Below are positions 43,573-52,928 of a DNA stretch of 64,000 nucleotides, piece by piece. A program made the position numbers and the translations under genes. Under the pieces are notes generated by a model that did no database searches, was not told where the DNA came from, and was given only the letters and a program-made list of their open reading frames with translations. Position 1 is the first letter of the stretch. Each line of letters begins with the position of its first letter. The stretch is taken from NCBI RefSeq assembly GCF_014905115.1, contig NZ_CP041235.1, forward strand, positions 806,001 to 870,000. Direction: 5' to 3'. The DNA comes from Sulfurimonas sediminis. Lineage in GTDB: Bacteria > Campylobacterota > Campylobacteria > Campylobacterales > Sulfurimonadaceae.

Positions 43573-45159
43573 ATGCAGAAATATACAGTAGTTGTGTGTG
43601 ACCATATCCATGAAGCCGGCTTGAAAATGCTTCAAGAAGATGAAAATATCAACTTCATCATGGCAGCTGATGTGGATAAAAAAGAGCTTGTTGAAACAAT
43701 TATTCCAAAAGCAGATGTGGCAATTACGAGAAGTTCAACAGATGTGGACGAATTTTTTATAGAGCATGCTGTCAATATGAAAGCCATTGTGCGTGCCGGT
43801 GTCGGTGTTGACAATGTTAACATTCCTGAGTGTTCAAAAAAAGGAATCATTGTAATGAATGTGCCTACTGCCAATACAATTGCCGCAGTAGAACTTACTA
43901 TGACACACATGCTTTCATGTATGAGAATGTTTCCATATTCTCATGATCACTTGAAAAATCAAAGAGTCTGGAAACGTGAAAAGTGGTACGGATATGAACT
44001 TAAAGGCAAAAAACTCGGTATTATCGGTTTTGGAAATATAGGTTCCCGTGTTGCAAAACGCGCAAAGGCATTTGAGATGGATATCGTTGCCTATGATCCG
44101 TATATCGAGCCTTCTAAGGTAACTGATCTTGATATGACCTATACGAAAAATTTTGATGATATTTTGGCATGTGATGTTATCACGATACATACACCGAAAA
44201 ACCAAGAGACGATTAATATTATCGACAAAGAAGAAATTGCAAAAATGAAAGACGGCGTTGTGCTTGTCAACTGTGCACGCGGCGGACTCTATAACGAAGA
44301 TGCTTTGTATGATGGTTTGAAATCAGGGAAAATCCGTTTTGCCGGTATCGATGTGTTTGTAAAAGAGCCTGCAATTAACAATAAACTGCTTGATTTGGAC
44401 AATATCGTCGTTTCTCCTCACTTGGGGGCAAACACGTATGAGTCTCAGTACAACATCGGAACGCAGGCGGCACAAAATGCAATCGCTGCGGCAAAAGGCA
44501 TAGCCTATCCGAATGCGATGAATCTGCCGATAGATGAGAGCAAGATTCCTCCTTTTGTAAAGCCATTCTTGGAAATGGGACAAAAAATCGGTTTCCTGGA
44601 ATCGCAGATCAATAAGTCTAAAATAATCTCTATAAAAGTAAAAGGGCAGGGAGAAATAGCAGACTATGTTGATTCTCTGGCGACTTTTGTGACGGTTGGG
44701 GCATTAAGCCACAGTTCTGAGACTATCAATTACGTGAATGCAGATTTTGTTGCCAAAGAAAAAGCCATTGAGGTTGAAGCTGTCAATTTGGGAGATTCAA
44801 AAGTTTATAAAAATCTGATTACAGTCAAGATAACAACAAATGAAGGAACAACATCAATTTCGGCTACAATTTTTGAAGACGGATTACAGCGTATTGTCGC
44901 AATAGACGGTTTTGACATTGAATTCCCGCTCAAAGGAGACATGGTTCTATTTAAAAACTCTGATGTTCCGGGTGTCATAGGCAGTGTAGGAACTATACTT
45001 GCAGACAACAATGTCAATATTTCAGATTTTTCATTGGCAAGAAACGAACAGTCAGAAGCGCTTGCTGTGATTTTGGTAGACAATGTGGTAAATGATACTA
45101 CCTTGAGTCAATTAGCATCTCTTGATGCCTGCATAAGCGTAAACTACGCCCGTTTATAA
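43573..45159 (+). CDS. serA: D-3-phosphoglycerate dehydrogenase, long form with ACT domain
   Basis: A 528-residue SerA. Substrate domain (VAITRSSTDVDEFF, VRAGVGVDNVNIPE), NAD domain (KLGIIGFGNIGSRVAKRAKA), catalytic region (LVNCARGGLYNEDAL, VSPHLGANTYESQ), then the intervening domain and a C-terminal ACT domain (GVIGSVGTILADNNVNISDF). It starts serine synthesis and is probably feedback-controlled through ACT, as in the family. It begins right after the one-TM gene. Confidence 0.94.
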   Translation: MQKYTVVVCDHIHEAGLKMLQEDENINFIMAADVDKKELVETIIPKADVAITRSSTDVDEFFIEHAVNMKAIVRAGVGVDNVNIPECSKKGIIVMNVPTANTIAAVELTMTHMLSCMRMFPYSHDHLKNQRVWKREKWYGYELKGKKLGIIGFGNIGSRVAKRAKAFEMDIVAYDPYIEPSKVTDLDMTYTKNFDDILACDVITIHTPKNQETINIIDKEEIAKMKDGVVLVNCARGGLYNEDALYDGLKSGKIRFAGIDVFVKEPAINNKLLDLDNIVVSPHLGANTYESQYNIGTQAAQNAIAAAKGIAYPNAMNLPIDESKIPPFVKPFLEMGQKIGFLESQINKSKIISIKVKGQGEIADYVDSLATFVTVGALSHSSETINYVNADFVAKEKAIEVEAVNLGDSKVYKNLITVKITTNEGTTSISATIFEDGLQRIVAIDGFDIEFPLKGDMVLFKNSDVPGVIGSVGTILADNNVNISDFSLARNEQSEALAVILVDNVVNDTTLSQLASLDACISVNYARL

Positions 45160-45185
45160 AAAAACTCCTTCTCTTTTTACAAACC

Positions 45186-45435
45186 CTGGAACCCGTACTT
45201 CAGTGCGGGCGAGAGTGACAGGAACGTTTTAACAGTCGGCACTGAAGTACCGATTCCGAAGAATGTATGACTTTTTTGGAACCCATCCTTTAGTGCGGGC
45301 GAGAGTGGCCGGAACGTTTTAACAGTCGGCACTGCAGAAAAAAATTTAGTTTTTTTCTAAGTTATGCTTTAGTATAGAAAGTACCGATTCCGAGGAATGT
45401 GTGACTTTTTGGAACCCATCCTTTAGGGTGGGCTG
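45186..45435. repeat. Tandem BIME-like repeat array between serA and the SDR gene
   Basis: This 319-nt gap between convergent genes holds no gene, but two and a half units of the palindromic family. Forward copies are at 45186-45210, 45276-45300 and 45411-45435; reverse copies at 45233-45258 and, split, at 45323-45334 plus 45381-45392. Spacers (GAGAGTGGC, GGAACGTTTTAA) repeat too, giving a unit of roughly 90-105 bp. The split copy contains about 46 extra nt with its own hairpin (AGAAAAAAA / TTTTTTTCT). Confidence 0.85.
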
Positions 45436-45478
45436 AGATTGGCAGGAATGTCTTTACAGTTTCATAGTCTGTAAGTAT

Positions 45479-46246
45479 TTACTGAAAGGTAGTTCCTCCG
45501 TCGATTACTATCGTCTGTCCCGTAAGCCAAGATGCTTCATCTGAACATAAAAATTTACATGCTCCTGTTAAATCTTCAGGCACACCCATGCGAGAAAGCG
45601 GTGAACGTCTGACAACTTCGGCTTTAACTTCTTCATAATTTGGAAATGCTTTCAGGGCATCAGTGTCAATCGGTCCGCCGCTTACTGCATTGACACGAAT
45701 ATTTTTCTCACCAAGTTCAGCAGCAGCATAGCGTACCATCGCTTCTACGGCGGCTTTGTTTGTGCCGTGTCCTGCATAGTTTGGTGTGTAGACAAGATTA
45801 CCGGTAGAACTCATTGAAATGATACTGCCTCCGCCTGTTTTTTCCATTCTTTTGGCAGCTTCCTGGGCACCTACGACAAAGGCATCAACTGTTGCCGTAT
45901 AGATATTGTTTAAACCTTTTGGTTTCAAGCGCATAAACGGTCCAAATCCACCCACAACGGCACGTCCAGAGATGATTGCATTGGATATGAAATAGTCAAG
46001 TCTGTCAAAATCTTCGTCAAACTCCTTGTAAACATCTTTGTAGGTATTTGGCTCCAAGATGTCAAGTTTGTAAGCACGGCATTTTACTCCGTGAGTTGCT
46101 TCAATATCGGCAATGATTTCATTTGCCGTATCGGCACTTGAAGCATAGGTAAAGGCAACATTACAGCCTTCTTTTGCAAAAGCATAGACGATTGCCTTGC
46201 CGATTCCGCGAGTTCCACCGCTTATAAAAAGAGTTTTATCTTTCAT
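45479..46246 (-). CDS. FabL-like enoyl-ACP reductase / SDR
   Basis: A 255-residue classical SDR. FISGGTRGIGKAIVYAFAKE is the cofactor loop, SMSSTGNLVY the Ser region, and YAGHGTNK gives Tyr-x6-Lys, the spacing of enoyl-ACP reductases (FabI/FabL) rather than Tyr-x3-Lys of ordinary SDRs. RVNAVSGGPIDTDAL and FLCSDEASWLTGQTIVIDGG close the fold. It probably reduces enoyl-ACP in fatty-acid elongation. Homologues lie next to dapA in Campylobacter and Helicobacter, as here. It is the last gene of the minus-strand operon. Confidence 0.75.
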   Translation of the reverse strand: MKDKTLFISGGTRGIGKAIVYAFAKEGCNVAFTYASSADTANEIIADIEATHGVKCRAYKLDILEPNTYKDVYKEFDEDFDRLDYFISNAIISGRAVVGGFGPFMRLKPKGLNNIYTATVDAFVVGAQEAAKRMEKTGGGSIISMSSTGNLVYTPNYAGHGTNKAAVEAMVRYAAAELGEKNIRVNAVSGGPIDTDALKAFPNYEEVKAEVVRRSPLSRMGVPEDLTGACKFLCSDEASWLTGQTIVIDGGTTFQ

Positions 46247-46249
46247 ATT

Positions 46250-47143
46250 TTAGAGTCCTTTTATGTCGTAATTTTTCATTACTTCTTCTATTTTTTTCAT
46301 ATTTTCTTTACTTGGCGCCACAAGAGGCAGTCTGTATTCCAGTGTTTGAGTAAGTCCTGCGATATACATTGCGGCTTTGACGGGAATAGGGTTTGATTCA
46401 CAAAACATTACCTTGTTCAAAGGGTAGAGTTTGTCATTGATTGCTTTTGCCCCCATAAAATCACCGCTGAGTGCTTTGTTGACAAGTTCTGATTTTAAAT
46501 CAGGCATAAGGTTTGAGGTGACAGAAGTAATGCCTGCTCCGCCGTTTGCCAAAATAGGATAGTCAATGGCATCATCCCCTGAAAATACCTTCAGCTCCGG
46601 TCTGCGTGAAAGCAGTTCTACAGTACGCTCCAGGCTGCCTGTTGCTTCTTTGACTCCGTAAATATTTTTGACGTCATCAAAAAGTCTGATTGTTGTATCT
46701 GCAGAAATGTCCACACCTGTACGTCCGGGAACATTATAAAGCATAAACGGCAGTTCACTCACAGCCTCAGCTATGGCTTTGTAGTGCTGGTACAGACCTT
46801 CTTGCGAAGGCTTGTTGTAGTAAGGCGAAACAGAAAAGATGGCATCGACGCCACAGCTTTGCGCATGTTTTGCAATTTCTATCGCTTCATGTGTTGCATT
46901 GCTGCCTGCTCCTGCCAAAACTTTTGTCTGTGTGCCTTTACAGACTTCTACGGCAATTTCTATACAGCGTTTGTGTTCATCATGTGTCAGTGTGGCACTT
47001 TCGCCTGTTGTTCCGACAGGACATACTGCATTCATACCGTTGTTTATTTGGCGTTGTATTAACGCAGCATAGGTCTGTTCATCAAGTTTTCCGTTTTTAA
47101 ACGGAGTTATCAGTGCGGTTGAAGAACCTGTTACTAAATTCAT
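46250..47143 (-). CDS. dapA: 4-hydroxy-tetrahydrodipicolinate synthase
   Basis: A 297-residue DapA. TALITPFKNGKLDEQTYAAL, PVGTTGESATLTHDEHKRC (Thr-Thr active site), FMLYNVPGRTGVDIS (Tyr) and IYGVKEATGS (Schiff-base Lys) are present, with GDDAIDYPILANGGAGITSV near the end. It condenses pyruvate with aspartate semialdehyde for lysine and diaminopimelate. It lies 3 nt before the SDR and 45 nt after the acyltransferase on the minus strand. Confidence 0.95.
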   Translation of the reverse strand: MNLVTGSSTALITPFKNGKLDEQTYAALIQRQINNGMNAVCPVGTTGESATLTHDEHKRCIEIAVEVCKGTQTKVLAGAGSNATHEAIEIAKHAQSCGVDAIFSVSPYYNKPSQEGLYQHYKAIAEAVSELPFMLYNVPGRTGVDISADTTIRLFDDVKNIYGVKEATGSLERTVELLSRRPELKVFSGDDAIDYPILANGGAGITSVTSNLMPDLKSELVNKALSGDFMGAKAINDKLYPLNKVMFCESNPIPVKAAMYIAGLTQTLEYRLPLVAPSKENMKKIEEVMKNYDIKGL

Positions 47144-47188
47144 TCTAAATAGCCTTTAAAAATAATGGCTAATTATAGCTAAAAAGTA

Positions 47189-48937
47189 TTAAATTTTTTC
47201 AGATTCGAAGTTTTTAATGTAGCGTTTTCTTTTGGCCTCTTTCATTTTTGAGTTGTCTGCGATGATAAACCCTTCGACCACACCATGCAGTCCTTCATTG
47301 ACACTGAAATCGAAAAAACGGACGGCCCCCTCATCATACAGTTCTGCATACTGTTTAAACAGAGTCGGCACAGTCGTTCCCAGCTCTTTGAGATATTTTT
47401 TTAAAACGACAAATCCCTCTTTGTATGATCTGTATTTAAAGAGCATGTCAAACTCCTGTTTTTGCTCATAAGACATAAAGTAGGGTGTTTTTGCACTCAT
47501 CATATCGGTATTGCAGGCAAAATGCAGAGAGTAAAAGTAGACAAGTGCCGCAACAGCCTGTTTGGGTGTGTCTGCATTAATAGTTACCGTTCCGTAGGTA
47601 TAGATAATATGCGGATTTTTTGCCAGATAGGCACCGACACCCTGCCAAAGATTGTCAAGAGCCCGTGATCCCCAGTATTTGGGCTGAACAAAACTGCGGC
47701 CTAGTTCTACGGAGTTGTGACAGTAGTCTTGAAAATGTTCACTGAAATTACACAGATTATAGGTATACAGACCCTCCATACCACGGTTTTTGATGATTTG
47801 CGCGACTTCTCCTATGCGGTATGCGCCGACAATTTCGAGATCTTCTTCATCCCAGAGTATGAGATGTTTGTAGTAGTTGTCATACAAATCATTGTCTTTT
47901 GCACTGCCTGTGCCTCCGCCGATTGCACGAAAAGATATTTCTCGTACACGCCCGAGTTCCTGCATAAGAAAAGGGGCTTCGTCTGCCTGTGCCAGGATGA
48001 TTTTTTTGCCATCAAGCGTATGTCCCAAAACTTCTGCTTTGTTGACTTCGGCACGCAGAAGCATCTTATTGTGTGCCGCTGTAATGGTAGTCTCTGTTTG
48101 CAATACACACTCTTTTTTTGTTCCCAGGGTATAAAGATGCCGGTAAAAAAGTTTGAGATATTCATCAATACTAATCTTTTCATCAGAAAAAGAACTCAAA
48201 GGAATGACTCTGCCTATGTTGAAGGCGAGCGGTTTTTTTTCTCCTGCTGTGACAAACTCATGCGGGAGCATTAAAAGACCGCTGAGCTTTTTAGGCAGCA
48301 GGAAAGATACAAAATAAAACAAAAGACTGTTGCGCCCTTCAATCCTGACAGGCAAAATCGGTGTTTTGTTCCTTTTTGCAATTTTTAAAAAGCTTGCTTT
48401 CCACGGGGTGTCTTTAATCCCTTTGAGCGAAAATCTGTTGACAATACCTGCCGGAAAGATAATGACGGCCTCTTCGTTGGACAAAGCTTCATTGATGGCT
48501 TTGATGCTTGTTTTTGTAATAGCTCCCGTGATGTTGTCTACGGGAATGATAATGTCACTTGCCTGTGTTACCCCCATAAGCATACCGTTTACCATCAGTC
48601 TTACTTTTTTGTTTTCTCGTACACTCGCGATGAGTTGCACCAGGGCAAAGGCATCGGAGGCACCGGTTATATGATTTGCGACAACCAGTACTCTGCCCGT
48701 TGAGGGAATATTTTTAAGTTCCTTTGGTTTGATGGTGTAGTCTATGTCCAACAGTTCAAGCATACTGTCGACGAACTCCAGTCCATGCAGATAATGGTTT
48801 TTTTCGTAAATTTCATTGTATTTTTCTTCATGGAATATTTTTTTGAGTCTTTTTATAAAAAAATTGTTGACAGGTGCGGGAAGGTATTTGAGTGCTTTTT
48901 TAAAATTTGTTTTGTAGGCTTTTTCTATATCCAACAT
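47189..48937 (-). CDS. OlsF-like bifunctional acyltransferase (PlsC/OlsA-like + OlsB-like GNAT)
   Basis: A 582-residue two-domain protein. Residues about 75-270 form a lysophospholipid acyltransferase (VVANHITGASDAF with the His-x5-Asp form, IIFPAGIVNRFS). Residues about 295-500 match the ornithine N-acyltransferase type GNAT (REISFRAIGGGTGSAKDNDL, YDNYYKHLILWDEEDLEIVG, AYRIGEVAQI, ELGRSFVQPKYWGSRALDNL). One-protein ornithine-lipid synthases (OlsF) have both parts, so an aminolipid product is my inference; domain order should be compared. It is the last gene of a module with an RND exporter, a barrel and a LolA-like carrier. Confidence 0.65.
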   Translation of the reverse strand: MLDIEKAYKTNFKKALKYLPAPVNNFFIKRLKKIFHEEKYNEIYEKNHYLHGLEFVDSMLELLDIDYTIKPKELKNIPSTGRVLVVANHITGASDAFALVQLIASVRENKKVRLMVNGMLMGVTQASDIIIPVDNITGAITKTSIKAINEALSNEEAVIIFPAGIVNRFSLKGIKDTPWKASFLKIAKRNKTPILPVRIEGRNSLLFYFVSFLLPKKLSGLLMLPHEFVTAGEKKPLAFNIGRVIPLSSFSDEKISIDEYLKLFYRHLYTLGTKKECVLQTETTITAAHNKMLLRAEVNKAEVLGHTLDGKKIILAQADEAPFLMQELGRVREISFRAIGGGTGSAKDNDLYDNYYKHLILWDEEDLEIVGAYRIGEVAQIIKNRGMEGLYTYNLCNFSEHFQDYCHNSVELGRSFVQPKYWGSRALDNLWQGVGAYLAKNPHIIYTYGTVTINADTPKQAVAALVYFYSLHFACNTDMMSAKTPYFMSYEQKQEFDMLFKYRSYKEGFVVLKKYLKELGTTVPTLFKQYAELYDEGAVRFFDFSVNEGLHGVVEGFIIADNSKMKEAKRKRYIKNFESEKI

Positions 48938-48938
48938 A

Positions 48939-51245
48939 TTATATTTTCTCCTTTTTTATGAGTATACTTTTTGTTTTACCGTCAATTTTTTTCAAAAGTG
49001 CCGGCAACAAGAGTAGATCTACCAGCAGGGCGATGAGCAAAGCAATGGCCGTAATGAGTCCGAAATTTGCATTGAGCATAAACTGAGAAAGACGGAAGAC
49101 TATGAATGCACTGCTTAAAACGACAGTGGTCAGAACCATTGCCAGGCCTGCATACTGCATGACATAGGCAAGGGCATTTTCAAAATCAAAGCTTTTTTTT
49201 CTTGCTTCTTTGTATTTGACTAAAAAGTGAATGGTATCATCTATGGCAATGCCCAAAATGATGGCACCGGAGATGGCAACACCCAGGTCTATGTTAATAC
49301 CCAGCCAGCCCATCACCCCTATAACCAAGACGATAGGCAGGATATTTGGAATCAAAAAAAGCGGAATCATTTTTATATTTTTAAAAATAAAAAACATAAG
49401 CAAAGAGGTGACGGCAATGGCAAGCAGTATGGATTGGATGAGCGTATCGGTAACATCTGCCTGCATATGTGCAAACATCTGGGTCTGTCCGTTGACCTGT
49501 GCCGAGTAGGGTGTTTTTTTCCACCACTGCTCAATCCATTCTATCATTTGCAAATCTTTTGAGGTGTCAACGACATTCATGGCAACAGTGAGTCTCAGCA
49601 GCCGTTCATTGACATCCATTTTGTCATTTATTTCCATACCCTGCGGCAGTGAAAGCGAATAGAGAAGAAGATACTGGGCGATAAGATTGCTGTTATCCGG
49701 TATGCTTTTGTCGGCATCCATCACTTCATTGAACTTTTTGACAACGTCGACAAGGGAGGAGGTATGTCTGGCATCTGGAAATTTTTCTTTGAGTGCCTGT
49801 GAGAATCTGTCAACTGTTTGCATAAATTTTGCATTTTTAATCCCGTCTGTGATTTTTGAATCTATGACAACTTCATAACTCATCGGACCGGTAAGATTTT
49901 TTTGGATCATGTTGACAGTTTGGCGAAAGGGAACATCTTCTCTGAAGTAGTGGACGGCATTTGAATCGACTTTAAGATTTGTCAGTCCCAAGGCGATGAA
50001 AAGAAAAAGCAGCAAGGTGCCTGTGATGATTTGATTGTCATATTTGATGATGAATTTTGCATACTTTTTGGCAAAACTGCCAAGGGTGTTTTGTGTCGTC
50101 GTCTTAGGTGTAACTCTGACTTTCATATTGATAATTGCCAGGGCTGCAGGCACAAAAAGTACAGTGATGACAAATGCCAGAACAGCAGCATTTGCCGTTG
50201 CGAGTCCTAAGGTTTTGATGGGAACAATGTCTGAAATACCCAAAGAGGCAAAACCCACAGCGGTTGTTATGGAGGTTAAAAAGGTAGGCAGAAGGTTTTT
50301 TTCCAAAGTATCGTGGATTGCCGCATAGTTGTCGAGTCCGGCTTTTCTTCCAAGCAGATAGATCCAAAAAAGATGCATCGCATCGGCAATACCGATGGCA
50401 ATGATAAAAACGGGCATATTTGCCGTAAAGTTGTTGAGTTTGTAACCAAGGAGTGTTTGCAGTGAGAGAACAATTGTAAAAGTAAAAACAACAACGCCAA
50501 CAGTCAACAGGACACCGGAAATTTTGCGAAATATAACCCATAAAAGCAGCATTGCTATAAGCAGTACAAGCGGTGTAAAGGTTTTGACATCATACTGACC
50601 GAGTGAGCTGAAAGTGGTGTTGACAACCGGCCCGCCTGCGAGATAAAATTTGTAACCGCTCTTTTTTTCCTCCTGAATATATCTGTTTATATCCTGCATA
50701 ATATGTTTGGAAGCCCCAATGGTATTGCCGGCTTTTGGTGTCAGACGCCCGACTATCATAGTAGTTTTGGCATCTTTTGAAATAATGCGGTTGACTATCA
50801 AATCCTCGCCCGAAGCAATCTCTCTTTTCTTCTGCAAATCCTTTACATGTAAAGCGTCTATATCTTCTATGAAATCATCTATGAGAATGTCATCCTCATC
50901 CTGGGGATTCTTATGTATATATTGGTAATTTGTCAGAGAATCGACTCTGGCTATATATTTTGTCTGCCAGAGTTTTTGCGTCAGCCGTTCTATTACATGT
51001 AAGGCTTTCTTGTTAAAAATACCGTTTTCATCGCGAAAAACTATGATGATGGAATCATCATTGCCAAAAGTGTTTTTAAAAGCATCATACTGTTTGAGTG
51101 TCTGTGACTCTTTGCCAAACCAGATTCTGTAAGAGCCGTCAAACTGTGCATATTTAAGCTGATAGGCAAGTACAAGTGTCAAAAGGGGAATCAGTGTGAC
51201 AATAAACCAGCGAAATTTGAGTATTAAATCGACAAATTTTTTCAT
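48939..51245 (-). CDS. RND/MMPL-family lipid-type exporter
   Basis: A 768-residue protein with two halves of six membrane helices each and two large periplasmic loops (about residues 35-215 and 425-600). Paired sterol-sensing-like motifs (FIIAIGIADAMHLFWIYLLG and IILGIAIDDTIHFLVKYKEA) contain the membrane Asp residues that carry protons. MMPL/HpnN-type members move lipids and other hydrophobic compounds out of the inner membrane. The gene lies 1 nt before the acyltransferase. TTACATGTAA occurs twice (50843-50852, 50993-51002). Confidence 0.82.
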   Translation of the reverse strand: MKKFVDLILKFRWFIVTLIPLLTLVLAYQLKYAQFDGSYRIWFGKESQTLKQYDAFKNTFGNDDSIIIVFRDENGIFNKKALHVIERLTQKLWQTKYIARVDSLTNYQYIHKNPQDEDDILIDDFIEDIDALHVKDLQKKREIASGEDLIVNRIISKDAKTTMIVGRLTPKAGNTIGASKHIMQDINRYIQEEKKSGYKFYLAGGPVVNTTFSSLGQYDVKTFTPLVLLIAMLLLWVIFRKISGVLLTVGVVVFTFTIVLSLQTLLGYKLNNFTANMPVFIIAIGIADAMHLFWIYLLGRKAGLDNYAAIHDTLEKNLLPTFLTSITTAVGFASLGISDIVPIKTLGLATANAAVLAFVITVLFVPAALAIINMKVRVTPKTTTQNTLGSFAKKYAKFIIKYDNQIITGTLLLFLFIALGLTNLKVDSNAVHYFREDVPFRQTVNMIQKNLTGPMSYEVVIDSKITDGIKNAKFMQTVDRFSQALKEKFPDARHTSSLVDVVKKFNEVMDADKSIPDNSNLIAQYLLLYSLSLPQGMEINDKMDVNERLLRLTVAMNVVDTSKDLQMIEWIEQWWKKTPYSAQVNGQTQMFAHMQADVTDTLIQSILLAIAVTSLLMFFIFKNIKMIPLFLIPNILPIVLVIGVMGWLGINIDLGVAISGAIILGIAIDDTIHFLVKYKEARKKSFDFENALAYVMQYAGLAMVLTTVVLSSAFIVFRLSQFMLNANFGLITAIALLIALLVDLLLLPALLKKIDGKTKSILIKKEKI

Positions 51246-51255
51246 TTTTTCTCTT

Positions 51256-52926
51256 TTAAAAGTAATAACCGAGTTTTAGACTGATGCGTTCATGGGCACC
51301 CATCAGTTTAAAAGCGGTGTTGTAGTTTTTTGACGGTGAAATATATCTATAGTCAAAATTCAGCTTGAAAGTATCCATAACACGGGTCTGATACTCCATA
51401 TAGTAAACCTGTTCATTATAATCAAGGTCAAATATGCCACCACCGACGATACTTGCATCATTGCCTTGGTTGAGGCTGTAACGAAGGCCTAAAAAAAGGT
51501 CGTTTTGAAAGAGTTCAAACAGTGCAAGATCATCTTTTTTTCCGCTTTGCAGTGTAATATAACGGTAGTATTCCACAAGTAATCCCAGATCAGCCTCTTT
51601 GTAAACCTGTGAGATTGTATGTTCCGCACCAATCCCTAGATGTATATAATCAGAAACAAGTGTATCATCAAGAATGTCGGCAAAGGTGGCTTCGAGTTTG
51701 TAGAGGGTTGCCCCTATTACAAGGGTATCATAGGTCATAAATTTGTTGACCAAATAGGCATTTTCTTCTGTTGTAACAGTATTGTCAGGCTGGAGTGTTT
51801 GTATATAGTAGCGTTGGGAGTCATACCCGTTTTCAAAGATAAAAGCATAATCAAGTGCATATTCTGTGTCTGTGGTATCTGAATATTTCAGGTAAATACT
51901 CGGTCTGTATCTGCTTGCTTTTGTTTTGAGTTCTTCTTTATATACCAAAGGCAGTGTAACATTTGGCGCTACCTTGAGTGTAGCGGGAAAATAGTAATAG
52001 ACATAAGGGTAGGCAGGCATTTTCCTGTTTTGCTCATACAGTTTTATAATGGCAGCAAACTCTCCACTCTCTGTATAATGCGTGTACGCGGCATTGATGA
52101 CACCGAGTTTGTCTGTGTAAAAAGGGTCAGACCGCAGTTCGTCAGGGTTAAAAACATTGACAAGGTTGCGTACTTCAAGTGCACCCCAGAACAAAATGTT
52201 TTTTCCAATAAGTACAGAATCATTTTCAAAATCATAACTGCCGTAAAGCTCATCCAGGCGGATAAAACTTCTGTTGGTATGTTTTTCTGTGTTTAGCAAA
52301 TCATAATAATCCTGTTGTACTCTGGCTTTTGCAAACCCTGTAAAGTTTTCTTTGATGTATTTTGCTTCAAAATTGGCTGATATCAGTGCATTTTGTTTCT
52401 CTTTGCCTGCAGGGGCTTTCATATAGGACTGCAGTGTCAGGTTGATATTGCCCTGATAGCTGATGTCATCGAAGAAACTTGCTGTTTCTTTTTGTGTTAC
52501 TTCTTTGCTTACATGTAAAGGCTCGTGCAGCACTGGAATAACTTTGGGAATATTTTTCTTTTGCGGTTTTTTTGAAACTTTTTTAACTTTTTTAACTTTT
52601 TTAACTTTTTTAACTTTTTTAACTTTTTTAACTTTTTTTTGAAATCTGTATTTATATGTATTTACAATAATAGGCTTTGGATATTTTTTCGCTAATTTTT
52701 TGAGCGCTTTTCTTGCCTTATTGTACTTTTCATAGCAGCCGCAACGGATACTGTTTATGTTGCTGAAAGAGATAAGTCTGCATGATTTTGGGTAATTGTG
52801 TGCTGCAAAATCATAGGTCGAATTTTTTTTGAATTTAAAACTTGTCAGCTGTACGGAGTAACAGGTGTCATTTGATTTGGCACAGGAAATACTGATGCTT
52901 AAAAGCAGTATAAACAAAAACTTCAT
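51256..52926 (-). CDS. Outer-membrane beta-barrel protein with N-terminal SPOR-like and KKV-repeat segments
   Basis: A 556-residue exported protein with a signal peptide at residues 1-16 (FLFILLLSISISCA). A Cys-containing SPOR-like domain spans about 20-95 (CYSVQLTSFKFKKN, CGCYEKYNKARKALKKLAKK), and seven KKV repeats (about residues 97-117) are followed by a Lys/Pro linker. From about 150 on, alternating aromatic beta strands end in LKLGYYF, a terminal Phe typical of barrels. It may pass or anchor material delivered by the RND and LolA-like partners. I do not recognise a precise family; DUF1302/porin-like is closest. Confidence 0.65.
   Translation of the reverse strand: MKFLFILLLSISISCAKSNDTCYSVQLTSFKFKKNSTYDFAAHNYPKSCRLISFSNINSIRCGCYEKYNKARKALKKLAKKYPKPIIVNTYKYRFQKKVKKVKKVKKVKKVKKVKKVSKKPQKKNIPKVIPVLHEPLHVSKEVTQKETASFFDDISYQGNINLTLQSYMKAPAGKEKQNALISANFEAKYIKENFTGFAKARVQQDYYDLLNTEKHTNRSFIRLDELYGSYDFENDSVLIGKNILFWGALEVRNLVNVFNPDELRSDPFYTDKLGVINAAYTHYTESGEFAAIIKLYEQNRKMPAYPYVYYYFPATLKVAPNVTLPLVYKEELKTKASRYRPSIYLKYSDTTDTEYALDYAFIFENGYDSQRYYIQTLQPDNTVTTEENAYLVNKFMTYDTLVIGATLYKLEATFADILDDTLVSDYIHLGIGAEHTISQVYKEADLGLLVEYYRYITLQSGKKDDLALFELFQNDLFLGLRYSLNQGNDASIVGGGIFDLDYNEQVYYMEYQTRVMDTFKLNFDYRYISPSKNYNTAFKLMGAHERISLKLGYYF
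52576..52638 (-). repeat. 9-bp tandem repeat x7 encoding (KKV)7
   Basis: Seven perfect AACTTTTTT units (plus-strand reading) encode Lys-Lys-Val repeats in the linker between the SPOR-like and barrel parts. Length can vary by slippage without changing the frame. Confidence 0.92.
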
Positions 52927-52928
52927 AA

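Noticed and set aside
47717-48274. 185-codon open frame on the + strand opposite the acyltransferase
   Set aside because: It mirrors a well-supported minus-strand gene, has no ribosome site and no recognisable domain; similar long antisense frames lie opposite aroA/ispH and the RND gene.
47189-48937. Haemolysin annotation for the PlsC/GNAT protein
   Set aside because: That name is a historic label for OlsB-type GNAT domains; the visible motifs are acyltransferase motifs.
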